A stretch of 64,000 bases of DNA from Berberis thunbergii (GCA_003290165.1 QNQO01000224.1:310001-374000); one strand, 5' to 3'. Positions 36,648 to 49,559 are shown, counted from the stretch's first letter. The notes: generated by a model from the sequence alone, not told the origin. A program made the numbers and translations.

Positions 36648-37205
36648 ACTTCGCTAACTCGTTGTGACACGAAGTTATTTTGCTTCATTGACTTTGTTCG
36701 TTCAATTTGTTTTGTTGGTGCGACACTCTAGTTGACTCGAATTTATTTCACACAATTGACTCGATCGTTCAACTTTTACTTCGTTAACTCGACATCTCAG
36801 TCGATTCGAAGTTTCTATTTTTAGTTTGACTCGTGTGTCAAACTCTTACTTCGTTTTTTGCGACACTCTAGTCGATTTGAAGTTATTTCACATAGTTGAC
36901 TCGTTCGTCCAACTTTTACTTTGTTAACTCGACATCTCGACCGATTCAAAGTTTCTAATTATAATTTGACTTGGGTTTCCAACTCTTACTTCGTTTTGTG
37001 CGACACTCTAGTCAACTCAAAGTTATTTCACATAGTTGACTCTTTCGTCCAACTTTTACTTCGTTAACTCTATATCTCGGTCGATTTGAAGTTTCTATTT
37101 ATAATTTGACTCGGGTGTCCAACTCTTACTTCGTTTTGTGCGACACTTTAGTCGACTTAAAGTTATTTCACATAGTTGACTTGTTCGTCAAACTTTTACT
37201 TATTT
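36648..37205. repeat. 140-bp tandem array inside the Tat-like element
   Basis: The phrase acttcgttaactcgacatctc recurs at 36778, 36918 and 37058, and acttattt at 37198, with spacing of exactly 140 bp. A diverged first unit starts at 36648. Each unit holds tttgactcg, gcgacactctagtc and ttatttcacatagttgactc. It lies between gag and the antisense frame. Confidence 0.95.
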
Positions 37206-37712
37206 GGTTGATCATACCAGAAGTTTACTGTGAATACCCGATTTGCGTCGTTATTCCTTTTGGGATTTTTGTGCCGATTGTTTCGTATAGCTATGCTATG
37301 AAGCTGTTTGTTTTGTGAGATGTCAATTTTGAAAATGAAACTTCATTGATTCTTCGAGCATTTTAGCGGTCGTTCTCTTAGGGTGGCTCTGTTAAACTGT
37401 GGAGCGTTTTTTCTTTTATTCTTGCGTTGCTAGTGTCCATCCTCGCGTTGGCATCTGTGCCTCTACTATTCCTTTTAATTTATGACCTTATTTTCTTGGG
37501 TCGTTATTGCTCCTTGTTTGGTATGGAAAGAACAATACCTGTTTTTGTCCTTTCATTCTGGTTGGCCAGTTGACATTTTCCCATCTTGACATGTGTTTTA
37601 AGATGTTGGTTCAACTTGCTTTTAAGGTTGTGTATGGTTTATACTCTTTCCTCATTACGCAGGTTATTCGCTCGTGATTGGGTCTTGTCGATTGCAATTT
37701 CCTGGATTCCTG

Positions 37713-38818
37713 CTAGTTGGACTCTATACGTCCGTCATTCTGATGTTTCTTTAAATGATTGTTGTCCTCCCGCGATCTGCCATCTCGACATCTTTCATTT
37801 TTTCTTTCTCGTTTCCTCGAATGGTTCTCCCTCTCCTGCTCGTTCGTTCTCCTCGTGGCTTTCATTTCTTCAAGATAAATATGTTTCTGTGCGATTTTCA
37901 GCAAGACCGCTTGCCTTTTGGAGGTTCTAAGTTGAGGGCATCGAAGAAGGTGCCTTTCCTCAACCCGACAATGAAAGTTGCAGCGGTTGTGTCATCGTTG
38001 CATCCATCGATCATCGTTAACTCATTTGTGAAGCGAGTGACATACTCCCGTATTGTTTCTTTTGGCTTCTGTCGGATGTGCAGAAGGTAGTGATGCCCTT
38101 TCCTCATCCGCTGGCTTCCGATGAATTTAGTGATGAAGGTGATGGCTAAGGCCTAAAAATAGTCTTTGACCTTGGTGGCAAGCTATTGAACCAATTCATT
38201 GATGTGGATGTGAGGTTGGTTGGGGACATTCTACACAGGATCGACTCCGTGGTTTCTTTTAAAGCCATCATTTGGTGAAAATGTCTTAGATGATCAGTTG
38301 GGTCGGCGGTACCATCGTACACCTCGAATTTTGGTAGAGTGATTTTTTTTGGCATTGCATTCTTCATGAGTTCGTCAGAAAATGGTGGTATGGCCAACTC
38401 GTATAGTACATTTGGATCCGTGACTCCGATCCTGAACGAGATCTCAACAACCGTTCCATCACACTACAAACTGCTCACGACATTTCCCTGTTGAGGTTTC
38501 GCTAGGGCTTCATTGAGTTCGAATAGTGGAATTTTGTTGAGGCGGTGCTAGAGTACGGTCTGTTGGTTGAACTTGTTCCTGGGTGATTTTTTCCAGCATC
38601 TCTTTCATGTATTGCATATGGGCCATGAGCAAGTATACCTGAGGGTCTGTGGCTGCATCGACGGCCGTCTGGGCTGTCTGGACTAATGTGCGCAGTGGAT
38701 CCGCATTCTCAGATGTTATAGGTTCAGTGATTTGGGCTACATCTTCCTGAGTCGTTAGTGATGTGTCAATGGGAGAATTGTCGTGAGCATTACTGGATTG
38801 GGGATCTGTAGACTGCAC
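37713..38818 (-). pseudogene. gag relic of the Tat-like element
   Basis: Minus-strand frames in order are: 38818-38510, an N-terminal Gln/Thr-rich part; 38397-38146 with KITLPKFEVYDGTADPTDHL and NWFNSLPPRS; 38107-37898 with KPKETIREYVTRF and LRKGTFFDALN; and 37904-37713, a charged Arg/Glu-rich tail. These are the landmarks of the plant Ty3/gypsy gag (retrotrans_gag) domain. Breaks between the frames show it is inactive. No zinc knuckle was seen. No pol follows downstream, where the tandem array begins. Confidence 0.85.
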
Positions 38819-38910
38819 GATTTCTTTTGATGGGATTGTCGATCTTTCGTTAGTTTGTGATGAGCCCTGTCACAGTGTGTTTTGTTTTTAAAAAGAAAAA
38901 AAATTGTCAT

Positions 38911-38930
38911 TCCCCACGAACGGCGCCAAA
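38911..38930 (-). other. primer-binding site of the Tat-like element
   Basis: On the minus strand the motif TTTGGCGCCGTTCGTGGGGA begins one base after the 5' LTR end. It closely matches the primer-site type typical of Tat/Athila Ty3/gypsy elements. Confidence 0.82.
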
Positions 38931-38931
38931 C

Positions 38932-39497
38932 TAATGTGTCAAAAAATTGTCCTCCTAAGTTTGACCTGCAAAACAACTGTTAGACTGCCAATGATCACTG
39001 TTTTCATGGTCGAAGACACTTCGATGCTTAAGTAAGTAACTCTGTTGGAAGAAAGATGTAAATCTGGACAAAACTCAGTTAAAGTTGCATACATTTGTCG
39101 AATGTTCTCATTACATTTTATAATGGTCGTAGTTAACTCTCTGCGTGACTCAAGCATATGAGGCGCAACAGAATGAATTTTTTGTAACACTCTCCTCCTT
39201 AACGAAGATGCGTTCGTGGGGGCATAAGTCCTTCCACGACTATTTCTTGGTGCAACGTTCTTATTCTTTCAGAGAGAATGCGTATTGGGGCCTGAACTCG
39301 GACTCTGATTCGTCTGGGCCTGGATTCAGGCCCCGTTTATGTCTCCTTAGTGGTGGGCCTAATCTAGGCCTTTATAATTGACCTTATTCTTCCTGGGGTT
39401 TACGAGCTAACCCAATAGATTTCGGTGTTGTATTCTCATGAAGGATCTTTATGCCATGTGTACGGTTGTGATGTTCGGTCTATTTTGATGTATCATC

Positions 39498-39498
<1 letters not shown>
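38932..39498 (-). repeat. 5' LTR of the Tat-like element
   Basis: This 567-bp partner of 33306-33870 has CATCA at 39494-39498 against the microsatellite. Its inner end carries TAATG on the plus strand instead of TGATG, a single transition. Confidence 0.9.
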
Positions 39499-39570
<72 letters not shown>

Positions 39571-39602
39571 CTACTAATAATAATAATAATAACAATAATA
39601 AT
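39499..39602. repeat. (AAT)n microsatellite, right half
   Basis: These are AAT units with a few ACT and AAC variants. It is the continuation of the tract at 33227-33305 after the retroelement insertion. Confidence 0.95.
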
Positions 39603-40039
39603 TCTATGTTCGTAGACATGCATTTTGCTATATGGTTTTCTCATTTTTCAAAATTTGAATAAGAATATCGAAGATGTTCATTCCTCTCGGACTAAGTGAA
39701 TCAGTGAAAAAGCTTTATAAGTTTCTCAGCCCAAACATGACGAGTCTGGCGGTGGTGAGTCACAGGGAGGGATGGTATTATGGCAATGGGTAGTGGTGAG
39801 TTGCTGGCAACCACCTCTCCCATTTTGCATCTCTGTATTGCCTGCGACTACAACATCTTCCCCTTTCTCAGCCTCCTTTCCCCTTCCCTCTGTTTTATAG
39901 ACGATGACCACCATCCCTCCCCTCCCTATGTTTCTATATCGTCAACGACAACCACCTCCCATCCCCTTTCCTCTTTTTCTATGAAGCTCCGCTCACTTGT
40001 CGACAAAGACCCCACCTCCAAATGGGACAAGTCCAATGT

Positions 40040-40178
40040 CATCACCATCTATAAGTCCTTCAGATTTGGCTACGGGATAGCGACGGTTGTTGTGTCGTCG
40101 CTGATGCCTTTTAGCTACGGTTTTAGCTCAATCAGCGACAGTTTTTAGCCGTTGCTGATTTCAAATTTTTTTGTAGTG
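40040..40178 (-). mobile_element. CACTA-type (En/Spm) transposon terminus
   Basis: On the minus strand from 40178 the sequence begins CACTACAAAAAAATTTG and continues with GCAACGGCTAAAA, CGCTGATTGAGCTAAAACCG and GCGACGACAC. This is the terminal repeat plus GCAACGG-type subterminal repeats of plant CACTA elements. The other end was not found; the body at 39603-40040 contains a broken proline/serine-rich frame of unknown origin. It is probably a truncated end. Confidence 0.7.
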
Positions 40179-40510
40179 AACCAGTAATTAGAGGGTCATG
40201 GATTGCAAGACCCTTCAAGCTCTGCCGATGACTAAAGATGATGAGTAAGTCAGAGGAGGACTTTGACTCGGGTAGTGATCTTGAAGAAGGTGGTAAGGCT
40301 TTTTGTCTATGTTTTGGTGGGTTTTGTGTGGTTGTATGTGTTATTAGTATGCAATTTTGACTTAGAGGTTTTTGGAAGGTGGTAGTGTTGCCAAAACATA
40401 GGGAGATGAAGCGAGGATGGGGGAGGGGTGGTGTGCGGTTGAAACATATGGGAAAGGGGATGGATCAGAGAGGAAGAAAATGAAGGGAAGGGGTGGGTGG
40501 CGTGCCGTGC
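40179..40510. other. non-coding spacer
   Basis: No gene is recognised. A possible short captured coding scrap around 40230-40290 (acidic residues) is unsupported. Confidence 0.4.
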
Positions 40511-41425
40511 CGTGCTATCGTATTGTAACATATAAGGAAAGGAAGGGGCAGTGGTACTGTGGTTAGAGATAAGAAGAATACTAGGGAGGACGAGGGTTAG
40601 GAAATGAGGTTTTTATTATTAATTTTTTTAAATAACCAGTAGTTTTCTTGAGATATAGTTGTCATTTTAATTGGACCTTTTTATCTTATTCGAGATAAAA
40701 TCAGATATAAGACATTCAATCTCAACACTCAAATCATTCAAAGACATTTTTGTCATTAAAATGTGGCCATTTTGAAACCAGATCATGCCTTGACAGTCAA
40801 AACATGTTGACAGCTAGTTCTGGGGGCAAATTGCAATACTAATTTATTCTAGAGTGTCATTTAGTAACTATTTATTATGGGAGACAAAATACAAATAATC
40901 GTTCTATTTATCCATTTGTATATTAGAGTCACTTTCATTGAACTTCTTCTATTACTTAAGGATTATATGATTTTAGGAGACGATGAAATTTGACTAAGAA
41001 CATCTCCAAGGGTAAAAGTTAAAGAGTGAGGTTATTGAATCGGATTTTGCAACCAGGATGAGGTGGCATCATCAAACAAATTTTTTTTCAACCTTGAGAT
41101 ACACATAAACACTTTGGGAATTTCATAATTCTTTCAAGATCACGCATTGTCACTCTGATTGCAAAAACCTTGTTTTCTAGTATTTTTGAAAGTTAAATTG
41201 GGGTATCAACCATATCCCATTTTAATCAAAAACTAATTTTAGGGATCTTCTATTTCTATGTCACTCCAACCACACTCCCTACTTCAACATTTTCATAATA
41301 TTTTAAGGGAGTTGCTACGCATACTCAATTGTTTGGCTCAGTTACACCAACTTTTTGTTGCATCGACATTTTGAAATGTTTTGACTTTGTTGCGCCAACC
41401 TAAAAGATGTAACATCAACTTATTT
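40511..41425. repeat. 915-bp direct repeat, copy A
   Basis: It starts tatcgtattgtaacat and ends aacatcaacttattt. It aligns nearly base for base with 43466-44385. Its last 120 bp are the left TIR of the element seen complete at 44267-44888. It is not coding. Confidence 0.95.
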
Positions 41426-41427
41426 GT

Positions 41428-43015
41428 CGTGAAGATTTATTGGCAGAGTTCGATTACACTTTGGAGTACAAACTTGGCAAAGCTAATCTTGTTGTGGATG
41501 CTTTGAGTAGAAAAGGAGAACTTGCTGACATAAGTCAACCTCAAAGCAACTTGAAGGGACGCATAAAGGAAAGATTGGCACATGATTCCATGGCTCAAAC
41601 CATCATAGCTCTTGTCAAAAATGGGAAGACAATACGGTTTTGGGTGGAGAACAACTTGATATACTCTAAGGGAAGGCGAATTTATGTTCCACCTCATGAC
41701 AACTTAAGGAAGAAAGTCTTGAAATAATGCCATGATAGCAAGTGGGCGGGACATCCAGGTATACATCGGACTCTTGCCCTTGTGGAAAATTCCTATTATT
41801 GGCCACATATGAGGGATGATATCGAAGCATATGTGAAAACTTGTCTTGTATGCCAACAAGACAAAGTACAGCAACAGTCACCTGCTGGCTTACTTGAACC
41901 CCTCCCCATCCCTGAAATACCTTGGGAAAGTGTTTCCTTAGATTTCATAGTTGGGTTGCCCGCATGGGAGGGTTGCAATTGGATACTTGTGGTCGTGGAC
42001 AGATTTTCGAAGTACGCCACCTTCATTCCCACACCCAAGGAGTGCACAGCCGAGCAAGCCGCACATTTATTCCTCAAACATGTGGTGAAGTATTGGGGTG
42101 TGCCCAAATCTATCATCAGTGATTGGGATACTCGGTTCACGGGGAAATTTTAGACTGAGTTGTTCAAGTTGTTGGATACCGACCTTAATTTCTCTACTAG
42201 CCTTCATCCTCAAACGGGTGGTCAAACGGAAAGGATGAATGCCTTGCTGGAGTTATATCTTAGGCACTATGTGAGTGCCAACCAGCGAGATTGGGCTAAG
42301 TTGCTAGATGTTGCCAAATTTTCTTTCAACTTGCAGAAGAGTGAAGCGACGGGTCGTAGCCCATTTGAGATTGTCATGGGACAACAACCTATGACCCCGA
42401 GTTCTATTGCCACTGGCTACACTCGAGTGAGTCCATCAGCCTATAAGTTTGCCAAAGGATGGAATGATCAAGCAGATGAGGCTCGAGCTTACCTGGAAAA
42501 GGCATCCAAGAGGATGAAAAAGTTGGCCGGCAAGAAGAGACAACCTAGAGAGTTCTAGGTTGGAGACCATGTGCTTGTCAAGATGCATGCTCATGCTAGA
42601 TTTTCTGGACTGCATCGTGGCCTTATCTGGAGATATGAGGGTCCTTTCCCTATAGTTAAGAAAGTGGGAAAACAAGCCTACAAGGTCGAGTTGCCGCCGA
42701 GGATCAAGTTTCATCCAGTATTCCATGTAAGCCTACTGAAATCGTATAAGGAAGATCAGGATGATCCAAACAGAGGAGTTTCACAAAGAGCACCAATGGG
42801 CATGAGGATCCAACATGACAAGGAACCAGAGACTATCGTGTTAGATCATGTGGTGTGTCATTCCAACCAACCTCCCCACACATGAGCTACTCGTCAAGTG
42901 GAAAGGATTGCCAGAAAGTGAAGCTAGTTGGGAGCTAATCCAACATTTGTGGCAATTCAAGGAGCAAATCAAAACGTACGAGGATTTGAAGGCAACGATG
43001 ACGTCGCCTGATTAG
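41428..43015 (+). pseudogene. Ty3/gypsy pol remnant: RNase H end, integrase, chromodomain
   Basis: The RNase H end has LAEFDYTLEYKLGKANLV and DALSRK. The integrase zinc finger (HHCC) spans about 41730-41860, with HPG, YYWPHM and CLVCQQDK. The catalytic core keeps the first Asp (SLDFIVG), the second Asp (ISDWDTRF) and the Glu region (GGQTERMN). The C-terminal part has GPFPIVKKVG and FHPVFHVSLLK. A chromodomain-like segment (LLVKWKGLPESEASWE) follows in the next frame. In-frame stops lie at 41725, 42151 and 42556, and a frameshift at about 42880; at least two stops fit C-to-T changes at TGG and CAG codons. The chromodomain places it with chromoviruses (Tekay/Reina-like). Confidence 0.92.
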
Positions 43016-43026
43016 GTGGAGGAGAA
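43015..43026 (+). other. polypurine tract of the gypsy fragment
   Basis: GGTGGAGGAGAA lies immediately before the LTR start TGTCAC. Confidence 0.85.
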
Positions 43027-43465
43027 TGTCACAACTATCTTCTTGCCTAGCCAAGTGAGGTTGGCAAGTGTAAATAATGTAGAGTATTCCACATTGTTCT
43101 AGAGAGAGTTCTCTAGAACCTCCCATAAGATTCCATAGAGTTCCATAGGATTCTAGTCCTTAGATATTTCTAAGGAAGTGTGTAGAAGTTCATTGTAGAC
43201 CGTTAGATCAAATTGATCACCACCGTCCATTGAGGAGGTGGAGTTGTATAAATAGGCTAAGGCCTCATTTGTTGTAATCACCTTAGAGAATTCAAGCAAT
43301 ACAAGTTATAGTTCTCTTAAGCTCTCTTGTGTGTTCTTAACTTGCTTAGTTTTCCAAAGTCTAAGTAAGTCTTTGGTGGCAAGGCTGACTAGTTTTTTTT
43401 TATAACTCGGGGCAAAGTTTGCTAGTGCTGCACGGGAAGTACTTGTGAAAAGAAAGCCCGTGACA
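43027..43465 (+). repeat. 3' LTR (439 bp) of the gypsy fragment
   Basis: It starts TGTCAC and ends GTGACA, perfect 6-bp inverted ends. A TATA-like gtataaatagg lies at about 43246. No second copy exists in the window because the 5' part of the element is missing. Confidence 0.88.
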
Positions 43466-44385
43466 TATCGTATTGTAACATGTAAGGAAAGGAAGGGGCG
43501 GTGGTAGTGTGGTTAGAGATAAGAAAAATACTAGGGAGGACGAGGCTTAGGAAAATGAGGTTTTTATTATTAATTTTTTTTTAAACTAACTAGTAGTTTT
43601 TTTGAGATATAGTTGTCATTTTAATTGAACCTTTTTATCTTATTCGAAATAAAATCTTTTGAGATATAAGACATTCAATCTCAACACTCAAATCATTCAA
43701 AGACATTTTTGTCCTTAAAATGTGGCCATTTTGCAACCAGATCATGCCTTGACAGTCAAAACACGTTGACAGCTAGTTCTGGGGGCAAATTGCAATACTA
43801 ATTTATTCTAGAGTGTCCTTTAGAAACTATTTATCATGGGAGGCAAACTACGAATAATCGTTCTATTTATCCATTTGTATATTATAGTCACTTTCATTGA
43901 ACTTCTTCTGTTACTTAAGGATTACATGATTTTAGGAGATGATGAAATTTGACCTAAGAGCATCTCCAAGGGTAAAAGTTAAAGAGTGATGTTATTGAAC
44001 CAAATTTTGCAACCAGGACGAGGTGGAATCATCAAACGAAGTTTTTTACAGCCTCGAGATACACATAAAAGCTTTAGGGATTTCATAATTCTTTCAAGAT
44101 CACGCATTGTCACTCTGATTGCAAAAACCTTGTTTTCTAGTATTTTTGAAAGTTAAATTGGGGTATCATCCATACCCCATTTTAATCAAAAACTAATTTT
44201 AGGGATCTTCTATTTCTTTGTCACTCCAACCACACTCCCTACTTCAACATTTTCATAATTATTTAAGGGAGTTGCTACGCATACTCAACTATTTTGCTCA
44301 GTTACACCAACTCTTTGTTGCATCGACATTTTGAGATGTTTTGACTTTGTTGCGCCAATCTAAAAGATGTAACATCAACTTATTT
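43466..44385. repeat. 915-bp direct repeat, copy B
   Basis: It begins at the first base after the LTR end with tatcgtattgtaacat and parallels copy A with a few percent differences by eye. After 44385 it continues into the interior of the TIR element at 44267-44888, whereas copy A breaks into pol. Confidence 0.95.
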
Positions 44386-44888
44386 TATTTTATTTTTAAT
44401 AAATGGGAACCATTTGGGTGGAATTTTCTCGTTTAAGTGCGTGAATAAATAAATTATAAGAAATGCAAGTGATTTCAATTGTTAAAAAAAATGCATTCAA
44501 ACCTAAGAACTCTACATCCAAAAATTTACAATAAGAATCATCCGTACACAGTCCTAAATCAACAACCTACCCTGGTGTTTTGCTACTTATTGTAGAACTT
44601 GAGACGATGGTTAGTGTATCGTTGATATTTGTACGCATATTTGTAAGTTAAGAAATCGTGAATTTAGTTTAGTTTTATCGATAAGATTTACTTTTGTTTT
44701 TTCGTCAATAACAAACTAATGCTTACAAACAATAAAATTTTACCATAAAATGATTTTTATTGATAAAAAATGTAACTCGATGTTACATATTTTAGGTTGG
44801 TGCAACAAAGTCGAAACATTTTAAAATATCGGTGCAACAAAAAGTTTGTGCAACCGAGCCATATAGTCGGGTACACGTAACAACTCCC
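44267..44888. mobile_element. 622-bp element with about 115-bp TIRs
   Basis: It starts GGGAGTTGCTACGCATAC and ends GTAACAACTCCC. The inverted arms share the phrases tttgttgca, gttttgactttgttgc and gatgtaacatc. The 8-bp flank TTATTTAA occurs at 44259-44266 and 44889-44896. The TIR length suggests a Mutator-like origin, but the 8-bp duplication fits hAT. It is non-coding. Confidence 0.85.
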
Positions 44889-44896
44889 TTATTTAA

Positions 44897-46603
<1,707 letters not shown>

Positions 46604-47625
46604 ACTGATATTGGTCTTAGTTGTTAGGGTTTATGGATGTATTTTGTTCTTAAATTGTGTAAATCTGTTATTGAAATGGGTTTCTTTTTGAAATTCCTCT
46701 TTATCTATGTACAAGATTTGAGTTAGTATCCAGTAAAAGTTTATTATTACTTTCTGAAGTTTAAATCTCTTTGTCTGTTCTTTTAGATTGTGGCTTTGTG
46801 CAATTCATGAAATGTGCATGTTCTCTAATGTCGATCTTTTTTCAATCAAAATTGGGCATGTGTTTGAAAGTTAAATCTTTTGATTGGATTGAATTGCAAT
46901 TAATAATAATTTACAAGAACTGCCTCCTCATTGACAGCAAGTTACGTGCCAATTGCCAAGAACAAACTTTTAACAGTCAATGAGGAGGCAATTGATGAAA
47001 TATCAAGATATTTGTTTACAAGTTCATTAGACCAATTAATTGATGAAATCTGGGTAAATAACTTAGTGCTAGCTGACATCCCAAATCAAATTAAGGCAAA
47101 CTTCGATCATATGTGACTTAGCTTATAATAAATGCATGATCCTCCAGAGGAGTTGCTGCAAAACTACCGATCCTTGTGGTCCTAATGTTTAAATAAGCAT
47201 CTGAATAAACCATATATGAAACTTAACTATAAAACTATAAGCAGTTAAAGCACACTATCAGCAGTGCCACCAACTCGTTTGTAATCAAAATGAAGCGTAG
47301 ACATATAAAATACCATGAATTCAGTGGTGATATTGTTTGTGCCATTTGCGTCAAGATGACCACAAGAACCAATTGACTGTAAAGAGTCCTAGATGAAATT
47401 TGTTGACCAAAAGACTTAAAATTCCCATCATTCTCGCACTACATTTTTTTGTTTTGTTAAAGCATATAGCGATAATATTAACTAAATTCGGTTACAATAA
47501 TGTTGTCCAATAGTAGTAGCTAATTCTCGAGCCTCATAGTTAAAGTCACGAGGAATAAAGTTAAAGACCATCATGCAATACGGGAAGAGAAGTGACTCAG
47601 GTCACGAGGAATAAAGTTACAGATC
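46604..47625. other. spacer between H3.1 copies, left part
   Basis: It includes the 3' UTR of copy 1. A perfect 15-bp inverted repeat (TGCCTCCTCATTGAC at 46921-46935, inverted at 46976-46990) suggests a small foldback element. The phrase gtcacgaggaataaagtta occurs twice (about 47548 and 47601) before the plastid-derived segment. No gene is seen. Confidence 0.55.
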
Positions 47626-47763
47626 CAACCCGCACGAAAGGCGCAACGATCTGGGCACTGTCTCGGAGAGAGACTCGGTGAAATAGCTTGTGACATGGGT
47701 CATGAGTGGGAAGTTATGGTCATCGCTCAACGGATAAAAGTTACTCTAGGGATGACATGCTGA

Positions 47764-47796
<33 letters not shown>

Positions 47797-47832
47797 TGGC
47801 ACCTCGATGTCGACTCTTCGCCACTTGGGGCC
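47626..47832 (+). pseudogene. nuclear plastid DNA: two pieces of chloroplast 23S rRNA
   Basis: Bases 47626-47688 (aacccgcacgaaaggc, gcactgtctcggagag) and 47719-47831 (ctcaacggataaaagttac, gctgatcttccccaagag, tttggcacctcgatgtcg) match the peptidyl-transferase domain region of plastid-type 23S rRNA. The phrase gatcttccccaagagttcac is of plastid rather than mitochondrial type. About 440 bases of the gene are missing between the two pieces, and scattered substitutions mark it as an old nuclear copy. Confidence 0.85.
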
Positions 47833-48104
47833 TTGGACCCATGCAATAAGAGGAGAAGTGATTGAATACTATAATAATAGCCCGCAACATCCAACACAGA
47901 TCAGCATGTCCATCAATCTCGCACTACTAATGTCTTCAAGTATAACTTGCCGTCACATCATACCTTTATAACATCATGTGAATCATCTGTAATGTAGAGC
48001 CCACCTATATAAATGCATTTTGGTTAAACGGTATGTGAACAACTAAAATTGTTACCGCAGAAACAAACTCTTCCCAAAATTTACCAAACTCTATTAGTCA
48101 ATTA
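47833..48104. other. spacer
   Basis: No feature is recognised. Confidence 0.4.
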
Positions 48105-48422
48105 GGGTGTGTTTGGTTGTATGAAATCCTATGCTATAAGAATCCATGAAGGGACCCCTATATTTTAGGCTAATTTGAGGTATAACTCCACATGCACTAT
48201 TTGATTTTGTTATCAATGATGAGAATGTAGGTCTCATGAACATGAAAATCATATGCCTTGAGGGACAAAGGAGTGAAATTCACATGTTCATGGGACTTCC
48301 ATTCCTACCATTGATTACAAAATCAAATGGTGGATGTGGAGTGATATATCAATTTAGCCTAAAATGTAGGGATCCCTTCATGAATTCACATGACATAGGA
48401 TTTCATGCAACCAAATACACCC
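48105..48422. mobile_element. Tourist/Harbinger-like MITE upstream of H3.1 copy 2
   Basis: The ends GGGTGTGTTTGGTTGTATG and CATGCAACCAAATACACCC are inverted repeats, and the two halves pair along most of the 318 bp. A TTA duplication lies at 48102-48104 and 48423-48425. It ends 186 bp before the histone octamer site. Confidence 0.92.
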
Positions 48423-48607
48423 TTAGAATTTAGAAGTCTCACGAACTAATACCAAATGGCCAATAACAATATAACATCTATAATTGATCCAAGCTTATTG
48501 TATTTCAAATGGTTTAAAAATGACTGAGTTGTGGATGCTGTAACAAGTTTGAGAGGTGTCGTAGTGTTAGTTGAACACTCTTGAAACCCATGAAACAATA
48601 AAGGAGG

Positions 48608-48616
48608 CGATCCGCG
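48608..48616 (-). promoter_or_regulatory. histone octamer / type I core in H3.1 copy 2 promoter
   Basis: CGATCCGCG contains the reverse complement of the plant histone octamer CGCGGATC, a proximal S-phase promoter motif. It lies 117 bp upstream of the TATA box and 224 bp upstream of the ATG. Confidence 0.85.
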
Positions 48617-48732
48617 TGACTTCCCTCCAAGCGAATCTTTACCGTAGATAACCAAACAATCCAAGGGTCTCCAATTTTTTGTCTCCAACTCCCCAAACCC
48701 AAAATTTCAAACTCCCGCTCTCCTTTCTCTCC

Positions 48733-48739
48733 TATAAAA
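48733..48739 (+). promoter_or_regulatory. TATA box of H3.1 copy 2
   Basis: TATAAAA in the context cctataaaagtg lies 101 bp before the start codon, leaving room for a leader of about 70 bases. Confidence 0.8.
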
Positions 48740-48791
48740 GTGTGGCGTTCTCTTCATCTCTCTCAACTTAACTCATAAGATCTTCTTCTAA

Positions 48792-49250
<459 letters not shown>

Positions 49251-49559
49251 TTAGATTGGCTCCAATGGAATGTTCTCTTGTTTTTAGGGGTTAGGGTTTT
49301 TAATGTCTCATGCGTTTGGACTTGTTGTTGAATGGTAATGATGTAAATTAGGTTTATGAAGACTAATGAAATGTATTGGGTCCGTTTTTATGAATCAAAA
49401 AAGAATTTTGTGCAAAACTTGAAAAAATTATCATCACTAGCTACATAAACAACTACATTACATCCAGGATTCTTAACAAACTTCAACTGCACTTTATTCA
49501 TTCAAGACTACAAAACTATACTTTTCTCTCTTCTTATTGCTTGAGAAACCAGGAGTGAG

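Larger units (their letters stand above)
33306..39498 (-). mobile_element. Tat-like Ty3/gypsy element with gag but no pol (TR-GAG-like), 6.2 kb
   Basis: Two LTRs, 38932-39498 (5', minus orientation) and 33306-33870 (3'), have TGATG...CATCA ends; the inner end of the 5' LTR has one change (CATTA). ATAAT flanks both sides but is uninformative inside an AAT repeat. In minus orientation the order is 5' LTR, primer site TTTGGCGCCGTTCGTGGGGA (38911-38930), gag relic, a 140-bp tandem array, a reading frame on the opposite strand, polypurine tract (33871-33884) and 3' LTR. I found no protease, reverse transcriptase, RNase H or integrase. Primer-site type, gag type, tandem array and antisense frame all fit the Tat lineage, so this is a non-autonomous derivative. 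Confidence 0.85.
41426..43465 (+). mobile_element. 5'-truncated Ty3/gypsy chromovirus fragment with 3' LTR
   Basis: The fragment starts in the tail of RNase H and runs through integrase and chromodomain to a complete 3' LTR, ending precisely at GTGACA. The left border is a break in pol, while the right border is a true LTR end. It sits exactly between two copies of a 915-bp direct repeat. Confidence 0.9.

Noticed and set aside
41437..42726. Minus-strand frames across the gypsy pol remnant
   Set aside because: Shadows of the integrase coding strand.
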